From Antilocapra americana (lineage: Eukaryota; Chordata; Mammalia; Artiodactyla; Antilocapridae): DNA of 64,000 bases. This document shows, piece after piece, positions 33,513 through 44,830 of the stretch. Where the stretch lies: positions 266,653-330,652 of the forward strand of contig ML664668.1 of assembly GCA_007570785.1 (NCBI GenBank), given 5' to 3'. A program made the translations under genes and the position numbers. Every line of letters begins with the position of its first letter. Position 1 is the stretch's first letter. The notes under the pieces were generated by a model that was not told where the DNA came from, ran no database searches, and saw nothing but the letters and a program-made list of their open reading frames with translations.

Positions 33513-35254
33513 ACAGCAAGAAAACGAGGCCTTGAAGATGGTCTCCCAGGATAATGTCAAGAATTAATTGAGGAAGATGTCTTGCCAAGTCTAAGTCCTC
33601 TTCTGTATCCTGAGGGCTTCAGGGAGAGTAACCATCTCTCTCTTCCTCCACCCACTCCCCTCATCTTCCTGCTCAGCACCAATTCTGGATACCACTGGCT
33701 TTCTGCAGAACCAAGGAGTCTGACAAATGTGCTATTCTTCCCTCAAGCTTCTCATCACTTTATCAAACCTAATTTATATAGTGCATGTCTCTGGCAAATG
33801 GTTCTTAGTTATCTGCTCCTTTTCTCATATTCTCTATCAAAGACAAGATACGATTCAAACAGTTCAATAGATTGTTTTCATGAAGCTGCTGCATCTTCAA
33901 AGAATGATAAAAATATGCTGCAGCCTCAGAGAGAGGAGAGAACAATATAGAGTAGTGAAAATGGAACCATATAAATGTCCTTTCACTCATCAATCAATAA
34001 CTACCTTCAGATATAAAATTCAGTTCACGGTATTAAAATGCGTATTTACTCTGCATGGCATAATTACTCCATATAGCATACTGATACAATTCTCAAAAGA
34101 TGTTTGGCATCTTTTAGTCTGAAGTATGGTATCTCCATAACTTCTTCCTTTGAAGAAAGTGTTGATGTCAGGTTATTTCTTCTGAAGCAGGGCACTGATG
34201 TTAAGTGGTGGCTCATATCATACACAGGCTTTAGGATAACCACTTACAAACTTAATTTATATTACAATCTCTCATTCTGTTTGATTCATCCCTAAGACTC
34301 CTGTGGCTTTTCTGAACCAATCACTAGCCATATGGAACTTTAAGCAAATCATTGCAACTGTGCCTGCCAGGAAACCACCAAATAAAACAGATGATTAAGT
34401 GTAGAGAGTGTCTAAAGGTTGTGTGATCACAATAGCAAACTTGATGAGAATAAGGAGAAAACAAAGAGAGGACACGCTTTCATCCTATGTTCTAATTCCT
34501 CAGTGACACAACTTGGCTGGTTCATATTTTCTATGTGAGTAGGTCCCCATTTCATTTTCCTTTATTTTATATATGTGTATGTTTATTTCATTTTGGAATT
34601 AGAGGCCTCATTTCTCCCTTTCCAGTTTCTTCCCTTTCAATACCATTCCCAGGGCCACATGTACATTAAGTGAGACTAGGTTATTGGTAGCTGCTATTTC
34701 CAAAATTATCACAGATTCTCATAAAACTTCTCTCTCTTAGGCCTTGGTTAATAAATTAGGTATCCTGACTGCATCTTTTGAATCTCATTGTAATGTGGAG
34801 ACAATTCATAACATTTGAGTGTAAAATATATTATAGAACATAGAGAGACAGGTTAAAACATTGGTTTTTTAAGTTTTTAAAATTTTGACTGATTTACTTG
34901 AATGAAGTCAATAGCCTAAAATATAAGATAGAATGGCTTCAATGAACTGACTGGCACTGGTTTACCTACGATGTAGTCTTTTCTAACTGGAGGCTCTGTA
35001 GAGTTCCACTTTGGTTCATTTACAAAGCAATGAATATTCCATTAACTACCATTTCCAGCAGATTCACAACAGCTGTTTGATTATTTTGCTATCTCCCATA
35101 ATCTAAACATAATGTCATAAGAAATGAGCATTTGGTAATTGTTTATTGATTTTAAGTCTTTAGTTTATGAGGAAGCATCTTCATCTTCAAAATTACTTTT
35201 TTGAGGATTTTTCTGTTACTTTTAGTTTTCATTTTTTAAGATAAAGGGGATAAT
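33513..35254. other. Unassigned 1.7-kb stretch
   Basis: No repeat family or gene recognised. A 122-codon frame at 33582-33950 (+) has no domain, and its composition is like the surroundings. Confidence 0.35.
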
Positions 35255-36215
35255 ACCTTACCAAAGAAGATATACAGATGGAAAATAAGCATATGAAAAA
35301 GATGCTCAACACTGTATTTCATCAAGTAATTGCAAATTAAGATAGTGGATATCATCACATACATATTTGAATGGCTAAAATCAAAAACACTGACAACACC
35401 AAATGCTGATGAGAGTGAGAAGCAACAGGAACGCTCACTCATTGCTGGTGAGAATGCAAAATGGCAGAGCCACTTGGGAAGACAATGTGACAATTTCCTA
35501 CAAATTTAACATAATCTTACCCACAAGACCAAATAATCACATTTATTGTTATTTACTCAAATGAGTTAAAACATGTCCAGACAAAAACTTGCACATAGAT
35601 ATTCATGGCAGCTGTATTCATAATTCTAAAAACTGGAAGCAACCAAGATATTCTTCAGTAGATAAATGCTTAATTAAACTGTGGTGCATCCAGCACTAAA
35701 AGAAATAAGCTATCAAGCTATGGAAACACATGGAGAAAACTTAAATGAACATTACTAAGTGACAAAAGCCAATTTTAAAAGGCTACATACTGCATGATTC
35801 CAACTATGACATCCTGGATAAACCAGGACTATGGAAACAGTAAAAAGACCAGTGACCATCAGAACTTTTAAGGGAGGGGGGGAAGGATAAATAGGTAGAG
35901 TGTGGGAAGAGGGGCATTAAGGCAGTGAAATTATTCTGTATGATACCAGAGTGGTATAATCATGTCACTGTACATTTGTCCAAACCCACAGAATCTGACC
36001 AAACCCACAATGTCCAACACTAAATAGTGAACCATAATGTAAACTATGTACTTTGGGTGATAATGATGAATCAGTGTTAATTTACTGATTGTAACTACTG
36101 GCCCACTCTGGTGCAGGATGCTGTGTAGGGGAAAGGGGAAGGAATATGTGGGAATTCTCTATACTTTCTGATCAATTTTGCTGTGAACCTAAATTTGTTC
36201 CAAAAATTATAATCT
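35255..36215 (+). mobile_element. Old L1M LINE, ORF2 end and 3' UTR
   Basis: ACCAAAGAAGATATACAGAT, AAAAAGATGCTCAACACTGT, AATGCAAAATGGCAGAGCCA and TTCATGGCAGCTGTATTCAT, then 3' UTR with CAGTGTTAATTTACTGATTG and ending AATTTTGCTGTGAACCTAAA. Diverged, with no open frame of note. Confidence 0.85.
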
Positions 36216-36332
36216 GTATATGTAGAAAAATATATAAGATAATATTGTATTGGATATTATTTTATAAAGCATTGAAGCAGAAGTAGATGTTTTTCTGGAA
36301 TTCCCTTGCTTTTTCTATGATTCAAAGGATGT

Positions 36333-36386
36333 TGGCATGCACCTATATTTAAAGTATGCACCTATTATAAAGTATGCACCTATATT
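36333..36386. repeat. Three-copy tandem repeat, period 18-19 bp
   Basis: ATGCACCTAT recurs at 36337-36346, 36356-36365 and 36374-36383 with AT-rich spacers. Confidence 0.8.
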
Positions 36387-37253
36387 TTTTTTTCTAGTTG
36401 CATGAATTCATACATTCTTTGGATCTAATGTTGACATTTTACTCCAAAGATGACTAAGGTTTTGACTCTCAGCTCACATTCATAAGTCAGAAATCATGGA
36501 TTGAATACACACACACACAAGGTTTACAGGAAATAAGTTTTCTAAGTGACATGAAGGTAAATGGATTTATTTTGGGATTTCTTAGGTCGTTTAAATATGT
36601 TCATTTGCTTCATGACTCTTTAAAAAGAGATGTGGTATGCAGTGTTTCTAAACATATCTGAGAGGAGCTTCTTATATGCCAAGTGGTCAAAAATAAATTT
36701 GAGAAAAGCAAACAAGGATAGGGAGACCAACTGTCCCAAAATTGGATGACTGCAGAATTCTCTCATTTCTACCCCTCACAGAAACTGCACTTGTAAGGCT
36801 ATATGTTATGTTCTCATTTTTAAATCCAATGACTATTACTCAGTTTCTATTTTTCCTCTTGTAGCATTTCACTCTATTGATCACTCCTTCTTGAAACTAT
36901 TTGGCAACCAGGTCACAACAGTCTTACTTTATCCTACTTCCTCATTTGTTGCTGTTTTTGTTAACTCGGTTGGAATTCTTTAACCTCTAAATTAAGTTGA
37001 AAAGGTTTGGAGCTCAAGCCTCAGATCTGTTCTTTTCTCTATATTTATGATTACTCTCTTGGCAATCTCACTTAATCTAACTTTAAATGCTCATCTATAT
37101 CTAAGGATCCTCTAACATGCATGTGATTGCATCTTCACCATGCAACAAGAATAGGATAAGGATTAAGAAATGTCAAGCTTTACATTTCAATATGTTGTTG
37201 AAATGAATGTGGCAAATTGTATTTCCTATTACATACTATTTGTGCATACTATC
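36387..37253. other. Unassigned stretch
   Basis: No gene or family recognised. A short (AC)n lies near 36510. Confidence 0.4.
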
Positions 37254-37587
37254 TGTGATGGTTAATTCTGTGTGTCAATTTCAAGGGTGGTTTTGGATGA
37301 GATTAAACTTTGAGCAAGCAGATTGCCTTCTGAAATGTAAATGAGTCTCATCCATTTGGTTGAAGGCCTGAACAGAGGAAAAGACTGACCTCCTTGAACA
37401 AGAGAGAATTCTCCAGCTGACTTCAGACTTCAGCTGTACCACTGGCTCTGCTGAATTTCATTCCTTCTGGCCCATGGTACAGATGTGGACTTACCATATC
37501 CACATGAGCCAATTTCTTACAACTGATCTCTTTCTATACATATACATATCCAATAGATTGTTTCCCTGGAGAACCCTTACTGATACA
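37254..37587 (+). mobile_element. MLT2-type LTR (ERVL)
   Basis: TGTGATGGTTAATTCTGTGT start, GGTTTTGGATGAGATTAAAC, TTTGAGCAAGCAGATTGCCT, TTGGTTGAAGGCCTGAACAG, ATGAGCCAATTTCTTACAAC and a TGGAGAACCCTTACTGATAC end match the MLT2 order. Shorter than full length because of internal deletions. The 5' and 3' termini both look preserved, so this is a solo LTR. Confidence 0.8.
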
Positions 37588-38182
37588 CCATCCAAAGATT
37601 CAAAACAGAGTGAACAAACATAAAAGAAGGAAGCTTAAATTTACTTAATATTTTCTACTTAATTTTCAAAGCTCTGATGATGTGCTTTGAAGTAAGCTGT
37701 CTTCTATGCAGCTGTGAGAGCCCAGACAAACATCAAGGACAAAATATGAGCTCTTTTCTTTTACTAAAAACAGGCCTCACTTAGGGGTAAAAATATATTT
37801 TCTACCTTGAAAAGGAAAAATAAAAGATGCAAAACATCAACAGTGGAAGTGCTTATTCTGAAGAATAAAGCCCTTTGAGTTCTCTAATGCATAAGTGAGG
37901 AAAGAGTAATTTTTAATCCATTTTGAGAATTTTGAACATGATAAGGAGGTCTATTACTGCCTTGGAATCTCTAATTTCTAGCCTTGACTGACAGCAAGTA
38001 TAGAAACAAGAACATGCAGATATATTATCTTGGGGAAAAAAAACACAGTTACTGCTGCTTCTTAAGAGAACTTTCCAGTTTTAGTATGTAGTATTCACTC
38101 CTGGGCATATTTGAGATATTAAGTATCTTTTTCAGATCTATAATATAAATAACAGACAACAAAAAAACATAGTTACTTGGCT
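37588..38182. other. Unassigned stretch
   Basis: No gene or repeat recognised. Confidence 0.4.
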
Positions 38183-38320
38183 CTTACTATGTGAGATGCT
38201 CCTTGTTAAACACAATTGTTCATTATTTCACCTGGAACTCATACCACTGTGAGACAAGTACCATTAATTGTCCCATTAATAAATGATCACAGTTAGAAAA
38301 TTTATTAAAGGCCACTTGTT
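38183..38320 (+). repeat. MIR SINE
   Basis: CTCTTACTATGTGAGATGCT, ATTTCACCTGGAACTCATAC and GTGAGACAAGTACCATTAAT match the MIR order. Confidence 0.65.
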
Positions 38321-38599
38321 AATTTCACTGATATTTCACTTGCAGAAATAGTTAAAACTGGTTAGCTTGAGTTGTCTAAATTTATAAGGACAGTTAATAG
38401 TAAAGCTGAAGTCAAAATGCTGCCCAGTAACTACTGTTAGGTTAAATCATGGTAAATCATTAGTGTGCCATTTATTTTGCATTAAAGCAGCCTTTCTCAA
38501 CCAGGGTTTTGTAAAAGAGTTAAGCCTTATAGTCCTAAGACATCCAGTGTATTTAATGGATAAAATTATCTTCTCTATATCCAGAATCCATCCATTAAC

Positions 38600-38910
38600 A
38601 TTTAGCTAACTCCCATTTGTCTTTTATATCTCAGTTTCAGTGTCACTTTCTTAAGGAAATCCTCCCATCCCCCAAAATATGCTAGATTCCCCTGATATTC
38701 CTTTTTACAGCCCATACTTTTTGTTCCTAGCTCTTATCACATTTAGGGCTACTATGATCTGTGCCAGACTCTCCCTCCACCACCATCCATAAACTACATT
38801 GAAAGCTCTGGGAGGACAGTGGCCCAGTTTGTTCACCACTGAGTCCCGGCACCTATTTCCTGGCGCCCAAGTATACAGAGTGTTGGATTCATCAATGAAA
38901 TAATGAATGG
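38600..38910 (+). repeat. L2 LINE 3' end
   Basis: TTTCAGTGTCACTTTCTTAA with GGAAATCCTCCCATC, GTTCCTAGCTCTTATCACAT, CTACATTGAAAGCTCTGGGA and GTTTGTTCACCACTGAGTCC follow the L2 3' end closely. Confidence 0.75.
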
Positions 38911-39154
38911 ACTAACAGAATCAAGACAGCATAATGCAGGGAAACAGCAGCCCATTCTCATTTTGCCTCATTTGGCTAATCTGTCTTGGGTATGCTGGGA
39001 GACTGACATTCTATCTCCTGTACTCTGGCAGGGAGTCTAGTTATTTCTCAAAGATCCATGTTGTCGTTGTTCTAGCCTCATCATGAATAACAGTTCTTTC
39101 TTCTCAAGAATGAAGTCATCTCGTTGGAGTTAACATAAAACCCAAAAGAAAGGC

Positions 39155-39300
39155 AACTAACATTACATATCTACTATTTGCCAATCAATTTGTATCTTAC
39201 TTGATTTTCACATCAGCTCTACAAAACGAATATAATTCCTATCTTTAAAGGTCATGTAACTGAAACTCAGAGAACTTAAATGCCTTCTCATGATCACAAA
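39155..39300 (+). repeat. MIR SINE
   Basis: ACTAACATTACATATCTACT, ACTTGATTTTCACATCAGCT and CATGTAACTGAAACTCAGAG with AACTTAAATGCC match MIR. Confidence 0.68.
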
Positions 39301-39314
39301 AAAGGCTAATCTGA

Positions 39315-39430
39315 TGGAAATCTAAAAAACAGTGGCTATGTGTATATGTATAACTGACTCACTTTGCTGTGTAGTAGAAACCAATACAACATTATAAAGC
39401 AACTATACTCCAATAAATCTTTTTTTTAAA
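39315..39430 (+). mobile_element. Short L1 3'-end insertion
   Basis: GTATAACTGACTCACTTTGC, TGTGTAGTAGAAACCAATAC and AAAGCAACTATACTCCAATA are the artiodactyl L1 3' terminus. Flanked by AAAGGCTAATCTGA (39301-39314) and AAAGGTTAATCTGA (39431-39444), one mismatch. Second very short L1 insertion in the window. Confidence 0.85.
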
Positions 39431-39444
39431 AAAGGTTAATCTGA

Positions 39445-39872
39445 AATATGGACCCATGTGTGTGTGGTTCTAAAGCACACGTTATTTCTAATATACCACA
39501 CTTTGACAGAGAAGGGTGTCATGTTGCAACATCCTTAGTTTGAGTGCCACTGGGAGTCCCATGACTGCCTTTCTGTTTGCCACTAAAAACTAATTAGGAA
39601 GGGAGAACCTCTTTAAAAGAGAGGAAAGGGAAGAGCATACATAAAGAAATGGGACGTGGTGTATTTCTATCTATTCTCCAAATCTTTATTAAATACCTAT
39701 ATCAGGCACCATAGGCTAGGGAGAAAATATGACTTTTTTTTTCTTTTTTATACATAACTTTAAATTTACAGAAAAGTTGTAAAGATAGTCCACTGTCCCC
39801 TGTATAACTTTCACCCAGTTATCCTGAATGTAAGTACCTTATATAACTATGGTACATTTATCAAAACCTAGA
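39445..39872. other. Mostly unassigned, possible old L1 remnant at the right
   Basis: TTTAAATTTACAGAAAAGTT with GTAAAGATAGTCCACTG and ACTTTCACCCAGTTATCCTG near 39760-39825 resembles old L1-related sequence. It continues past the Bov-A2 at 40204 onwards. Weak. Confidence 0.35.
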
Positions 39873-39883
39873 AAGTTAACATT

Positions 39884-40192
39884 AGTGCAAGTGCAAGTTG
39901 CTGAGTCGTGTCTGACTCTTTGTAACCCCATGGACTATACAGTCCATGGAATTCTCCAGTCCAGAATACTGGACTGGGTAGCATTTCCCTTCTCCAGGGG
40001 ATCATCCCAACCCAGGGATCGAACCCAGGTCTCCGTGACTGCAGGTGGAGTCTTTACCAGCTGAGCCACAAAGGAAACCCAAGAATACTGGAGTGGGTAG
40101 CCTATCCCTTCTCCCAGAGATTTTCCTGACCCAGGGATCAACCAGGGTCTCTTGCATTACAGGCGGATTCTTTACCAACTGAGCTATCAGGG
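39884..40192 (-). repeat. Bov-A2 SINE (dimeric), minus strand
   Basis: Same composite layout as 1522-1820: reversed tail and body, a head ending GCCACAAAGGAAACCC, then a second unit AAGAATACTGGAGTGGGTAG to GAGCTATCAGGG. Target duplication AAGTTAACATT at 39873-39883 and 40193-40203. Confidence 0.92.
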
Positions 40193-40499
40193 AAGTTAAC
40201 ATTGGTATATCATTATAAACTAAGCTATAAAATTTTGCTATTTTTTTCCACTAATTCTCACTGCACACTAAGACATTATGTCTCGAATGTTCTTACTTAT
40301 AGAAATTGTTATTTCAAGTAGACTTTAGTTACGTTTCTTTAAGAAGACCTTTGTTTCATGGTTGAACAAATGGAAACAGCTTTTGTTTCAATAAGAGATA
40401 AATAAGGGTTAATTTAATTACATGTACAAGTGTCATGGGGATATGACTCTATAGAGTTGTGAAATTGACACTATGTAGTATCGCTGATTTATATAATGC

Positions 40500-42342
40500 A
40501 TTTAAAAAAGGGTGAGATTCATAAAGGTAAAGGAGAAAAGGAAAGATATACCCATTTGAATGCAGAGTTCCAAAGAATAGCAATGAGAGATAAGAAAGCT
40601 TTCCTCAGTGATCAATGCAAAGAAATAGAGGAAAACAATAGAATGGGAAAGACTAGAGATCTCTTCAAGAAAATTAGAGATACCAGGGGAACATTTCATG
40701 CAAAGATGGGCTCAATAAAGGACAGAAATGATATGGGCCTAACAGAAGCAGAAGATATTAAGAACAGGTGGCAAAAATACACAGAAAAACTGTACAAAGA
40801 TCTTCATGACCCAGATAATTATGATGGTGTGATCACTCACACAGAGCCAGACATCCTGGAATGTGAAGTCAAGTGGGCCTTAGGAAGCATCATTACGAAC
40901 AAAACTAGTGGAGGTGATGGAATTCCAGTTGAGCTATTTCAAACCCTAAAAGATAATGTTGTGAAAGTGCTGCACTCAATATGTTAGCAAATTTAAAATT
41001 CTGCAGTGGCCACAGGACTGGAAAAGGTCAGTTTTCATCCCAATCCCAAAGAAAGGCAGTGCCAAAGAATGTTCAAACTACCGCACAATTGCACTCATCT
41101 CACACACTAGCAAAGTAATGCTCAAAATTCTCCAAGCCAGGCTTCAACAGTGCATGAACTGTGAAATTTCAGATGTTCAAAATGGATTTAGAAAAGGCAG
41201 AGGAACCAGAGATCAAATCGCCAACATCTGTTGGATCATCGAAAAAGCAAGAGTGTTCCAGAAAACATCTACTTCTGCTTTATAGACTATGCCACTGACT
41301 GTGTGGATCACAACAACATGTGGAAAATTCTTCAAAGACGGGAATACCAGGCCACCTGACCTGCCTCCTGAGAAAGAAATCTGTATGCAGGTCAAGACGT
41401 AACAGTTAGAACTGGACATGGAACAACAGACTGGTTTCCAAATTTGGGAAAGGAGTATGTCAAGGCTGTATATTGTCACCTTGCTTATTTAACTTTCATG
41501 CAGAGTACATCATGAGAAATGCCAGGCTGATTGAAGTAGAAGCTGAAATCAATATTACTGGAAGAAATATCAATAACCTCAGATACACAGATGACACCAC
41601 CCTTACGGCAGAAAGTGAAGAACTAAAGAGCCTCTTGATGAAAGTGAAAGAGGAGAGTGAAAAAGTTGGCTTAAAACTCAATGTTCAGAAAACTAAGATC
41701 ATGGCATCCAGTCCCATCACTTCATGGCAAACAGTGGAAACAGTGAGAGACTTTATTTTCTTGGGCTCCAAAATCACTGTAGATGGTGACTGCAGCCATG
41801 AAATTAAAAGATGCTTGCTCCTTGGAAGAAAAGCTATGACCAACCTAGACAGCATATTAAAAAGCAGAGGCATTACTTTGCCAACAAAGGTCCATCTAGT
41901 TAAAGCTATGGTATTTTCAGTAGTCATATATGAATGTGAGAGTTGAACTATAAAGAAAGCTGAGTGCCAAAGAATTGATGCTTTTGAACTGTGTTGTTGG
42001 AGAAGACTCTAGAGAGTTCCTTGGAGTGCAAGGAGATACAACCAGTCAATCCTAAAGGAAATCAGTCCTGAATATTCATTGGAAGGACTGATTTTGAAGC
42101 TCAAACTCCAATACTTTGGCCACCTGATGTGAAGAAGTGACTCACTGGAAATGACCCTGATGCTGTGAAAGACTGAAGGCAAGAGAAAGAGATGACATAG
42201 GATGAGATTGTTGGATGGCATCACTGACTCGATGGGCATGAGTATGAGTAACCTCTGGGAGTTGTTGATAGACAGGGAAGCCTGATGTGCTGCAGTCCAT
42301 GGAGTCGCAAAGAGTCAGACATGACTGAGCAACTGAACTGAA
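40500..42342 (+). mobile_element. BovB (RTE) LINE, most of the reverse-transcriptase part
   Basis: Third and longest complete-ended BovB copy. Frame 40496-40987 covers the region between endonuclease and reverse transcriptase, with RDKKAFLSDQCKEIEENNRM-type sequence. It then shifts. Frame 41473-41946 carries the RT palm: codons at 41584-41595 read Tyr-Thr-Asp-Asp, so both catalytic Asp are kept and the Ala of YADD is changed. Frameshifts lie between the two frames and around 41280-41470, and a TGA follows CESxx near 41944. Tail ends ACTGAGCAACTGAACTGAAG. Inactive. Confidence 0.93.
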
Positions 42343-42557
42343 GTAATACTGTGAAATAATTATTACAATCAAGTTAATTATGATATTATGATTTGTAACA
42401 AGAAATATATATAATTGGTCTTAAATGCCTTTCCTGGCATAGAGATAAAACCCTTGGAATTTTCTGTGATAAGAGCAATAAAGGTGTCATTTGTTATGTT
42501 AACAAAGTGACTTTTAGAAAGCCCTTGAATAACCTAAGAATGGGGGCTGGTTGCCAG

Positions 42558-42775
42558 AGTGAAAATCCGAGTGTTAGTCACTCAGTCCTGTCTCACTCTT
42601 TGTGACTCCATGGCCTGTAGCCCGTCAGGCTCCTCTGTGCATGGGATTCTCCAAGCAAGAATACAGGAATGGGTAGCCATTCCCTTCTCTAGGGGATCTT
42701 CCCAACCCAGGGATTGAACTGGGTCTCCTGTATTGCAGCCAGATTCTTTACTTTCTAAGCCAGTATGGGACCCCA
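42558..42775 (-). repeat. Bov-tA SINE, minus strand
   Basis: GTGTTAGTCACTCAGTCCTG at the left and TTTCTAAGCCAGTATGGGAC at the right. Perfect 8-bp target duplication GTTGCCAG at 42550-42557 and 42776-42783. Confidence 0.9.
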
Positions 42776-42879
42776 GTTGCCAGGGAACCAACCAAAAACA
42801 GAGGGTTAGTACTTTTAGTCCCACCCTCCATGACATCCAGGAAGGGGTGGCTGGAAGTAGAATCAACTGTCAATGGCTA

Positions 42880-43260
42880 ATGATTTCATCAATCATGCCC
42901 TTGTAACAAAGCCTCCCTAAAACCCCAAAAGGGCAGGTTTAGGCCAGATTCTAGAAGGGTCAGCATATCATCACCTAGTCCATACACAATAACAATAAAA
43001 TCATTAACGTGAGAGATGGTGGCATGCTCCCAGAGGGCAATGGAAGCTCTATGCCCTTCCACACATACTTTGCCTTAAGAATATTTTCTGTCCAGATGAT
43101 CATCTGTCCTGTATGGTATCCTTTTTAGGTAAAGCAGTAAACAGTAAAGTTTTCCTGAATTCTGTGAGCCTCTCTAGGTAGATAGTGACAGTATTGAGCT
43201 AAATTGTAGGGCACACATCTAGATTGTGAGAATTACTTGGAGTGGGGAAAATAATTCACA
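42880..43260 (+). mobile_element. Ancient LTR fragment, family not assigned
   Basis: TTCCTGAATTCTGTGAGCCT, then TAGGTAGATAGTGACAGTAT, AATTGTAGGGCACACATCTA and GAGAATTACTTGGAGTGGGG follow the 3' part of an old retroviral LTR as I remember it. No termini or internal sequence are visible. Confidence 0.5.
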
Positions 43261-43437
43261 TTTAGTGACCATAAGTGTCATAAGAAGTAGTCTGTGTAAG
43301 TGCGGTAGCAGTATAAATTAAAAGAGAGAGACATAGGAGGGAAGAACTGGAGTTTCCACTAATATTCAATTGGTGATAGTGGAATGTTTTTCCATGTCAT
43401 AATTAAACATACCTATCACCTGACATAGTTACTATTT

Positions 43438-43457
43438 CTGTGTGTGTGTGTGTGTGC
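43438..43457. repeat. (TG)n microsatellite, short
   Basis: About nine TG units ending in TGCG. Confidence 0.9.
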
Positions 43458-43773
43458 GATGAAAACACTTAAGATTTGCTCTCTTAGCAAAGTTTAAAGT
43501 ATATAATATTGTTATAAACAAAGGAATACAAAGAGTTTTGCTCAGGACCCAGTTCTATAAGGACTTAAGTCATAACCTACTACAGTTGCCCACTTATAGC
43601 ACACTCTGAGAGGAATTCAGGATGTAAAACAGGATGAGGCACTCTGTGCTTTGAAAAAAAAACAAGCTCCCTAGACAGTTCAATGTATATCTCAAGAAGG
43701 ATTTTAATTAACCTAGACTCTTAACAGCTTCCCATACATAGAAAAGCACTAAAATCATTATGTGATCTGTTTG

Positions 43774-43776
<3 letters not shown>

Positions 43777-43818
<42 letters not shown>
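43777..43818. repeat. (TG)21 microsatellite
   Basis: 42 uninterrupted bases of TG. Long and pure enough to be polymorphic, and able to adopt Z-form DNA. Confidence 0.97.
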
Positions 43819-43821
<3 letters not shown>

Positions 43822-44009
43822 AGTAGTAATCTTTTACCAAGATGGATGCTTAACTGCATAGATTCCTAGCCAAAAATCATAGATAAGCTGTTTTCTCTCT
43901 TACCTCATTGGAGTAATTCCCTCAGAGCTACTGAGAGGCTGTCTCCCAGGCTATAGTCCTCAGTAAGACTCTGAATAAAACTTAAAGCTCTTATGTTATA
44001 CATTCTTCT

Positions 44010-44255
44010 TGCAATTTACACAGAACTATAATCATCATGCTGTTCATTAGGAATTTATATTCATCTTAAAAAAGAAACCTTATACACTTTGACCAACATC
44101 TCCCCACTTCCCCCATCTTCCAACCCATGGCAATCACCATTCTACTCTCTGGTTCTATGATTTTAACTGTTTTACACTGTGGAATCTAAAGTGAGATCAT
44201 ATAGTCTTTATCTTCCTGTGGCTGTCTTATTTAGTCACCTATTGTTCTAAGTGTT
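44010..44255 (-). mobile_element. Old L1 3' UTR fragment, minus strand
   Basis: CAACATCTCCCCACTTCCCC, CCATTCTACTCTCTGGTTCT and AAAGTGAGATCATATAGTCT match reversed L1M 3' UTR. Confidence 0.68.
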
Positions 44256-44610
44256 TTATGTCTTAATTTATCTCAAAACATCTATCTATGCAAATTAACA
44301 TTAATATTGAAAATAAATTGAAATGTTAAAAAAATGTTGAAAATATTCAAAAGGAAATGGCAACTACTGAGCTGAAGGCAAGATGAATATTTTGCTCAGT
44401 GTTCAATAAATTATGATGTAAGAATGAGAGAGAAGGGAAGTATTTAACAAACATCTTTGTCTCCTAATTTACAGGTTAGTGAATTGATGCCTGGAGGTAA
44501 CACGTAAATCACATGGTAACATAACAATTTTGAAACATAGGGTTCAATTCTGGTATGTTGCTAACTTTTACATAATTCATAGTTTGTCTCATCTCATCTA
44601 TACAATCAAA

Positions 44611-44817
44611 AAAAAAATAGTCATTCAGTCGTGTCTGACTCTTTTGCAACTTCATGGTCTGAAGCCACCAGGCTCCTCTGTCCATGGGATTTCCCAGGCA
44701 AGAATACTGGAGTGGACTACCATTCCCTTCTCCAGGGGTTCTTCCTGATCCACGGATTGAATCCAGATCTCCTGCATTGCAGGCAGATTTTTTACCATCT
44801 GAGCCATCAAGGAAGTC
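44611..44817 (-). repeat. Bov-tA SINE, minus strand
   Basis: Complete reversed SINE from AGTCATTCAGTCGTGTCTGA to GAGCCATCAAGGAAGTC. Target duplication CTATACAATCAAA (44598-44610) and CTATACAACCAAA (44818-44830), one mismatch. Confidence 0.92.
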
Positions 44818-44830
44818 CTATACAACCAAA

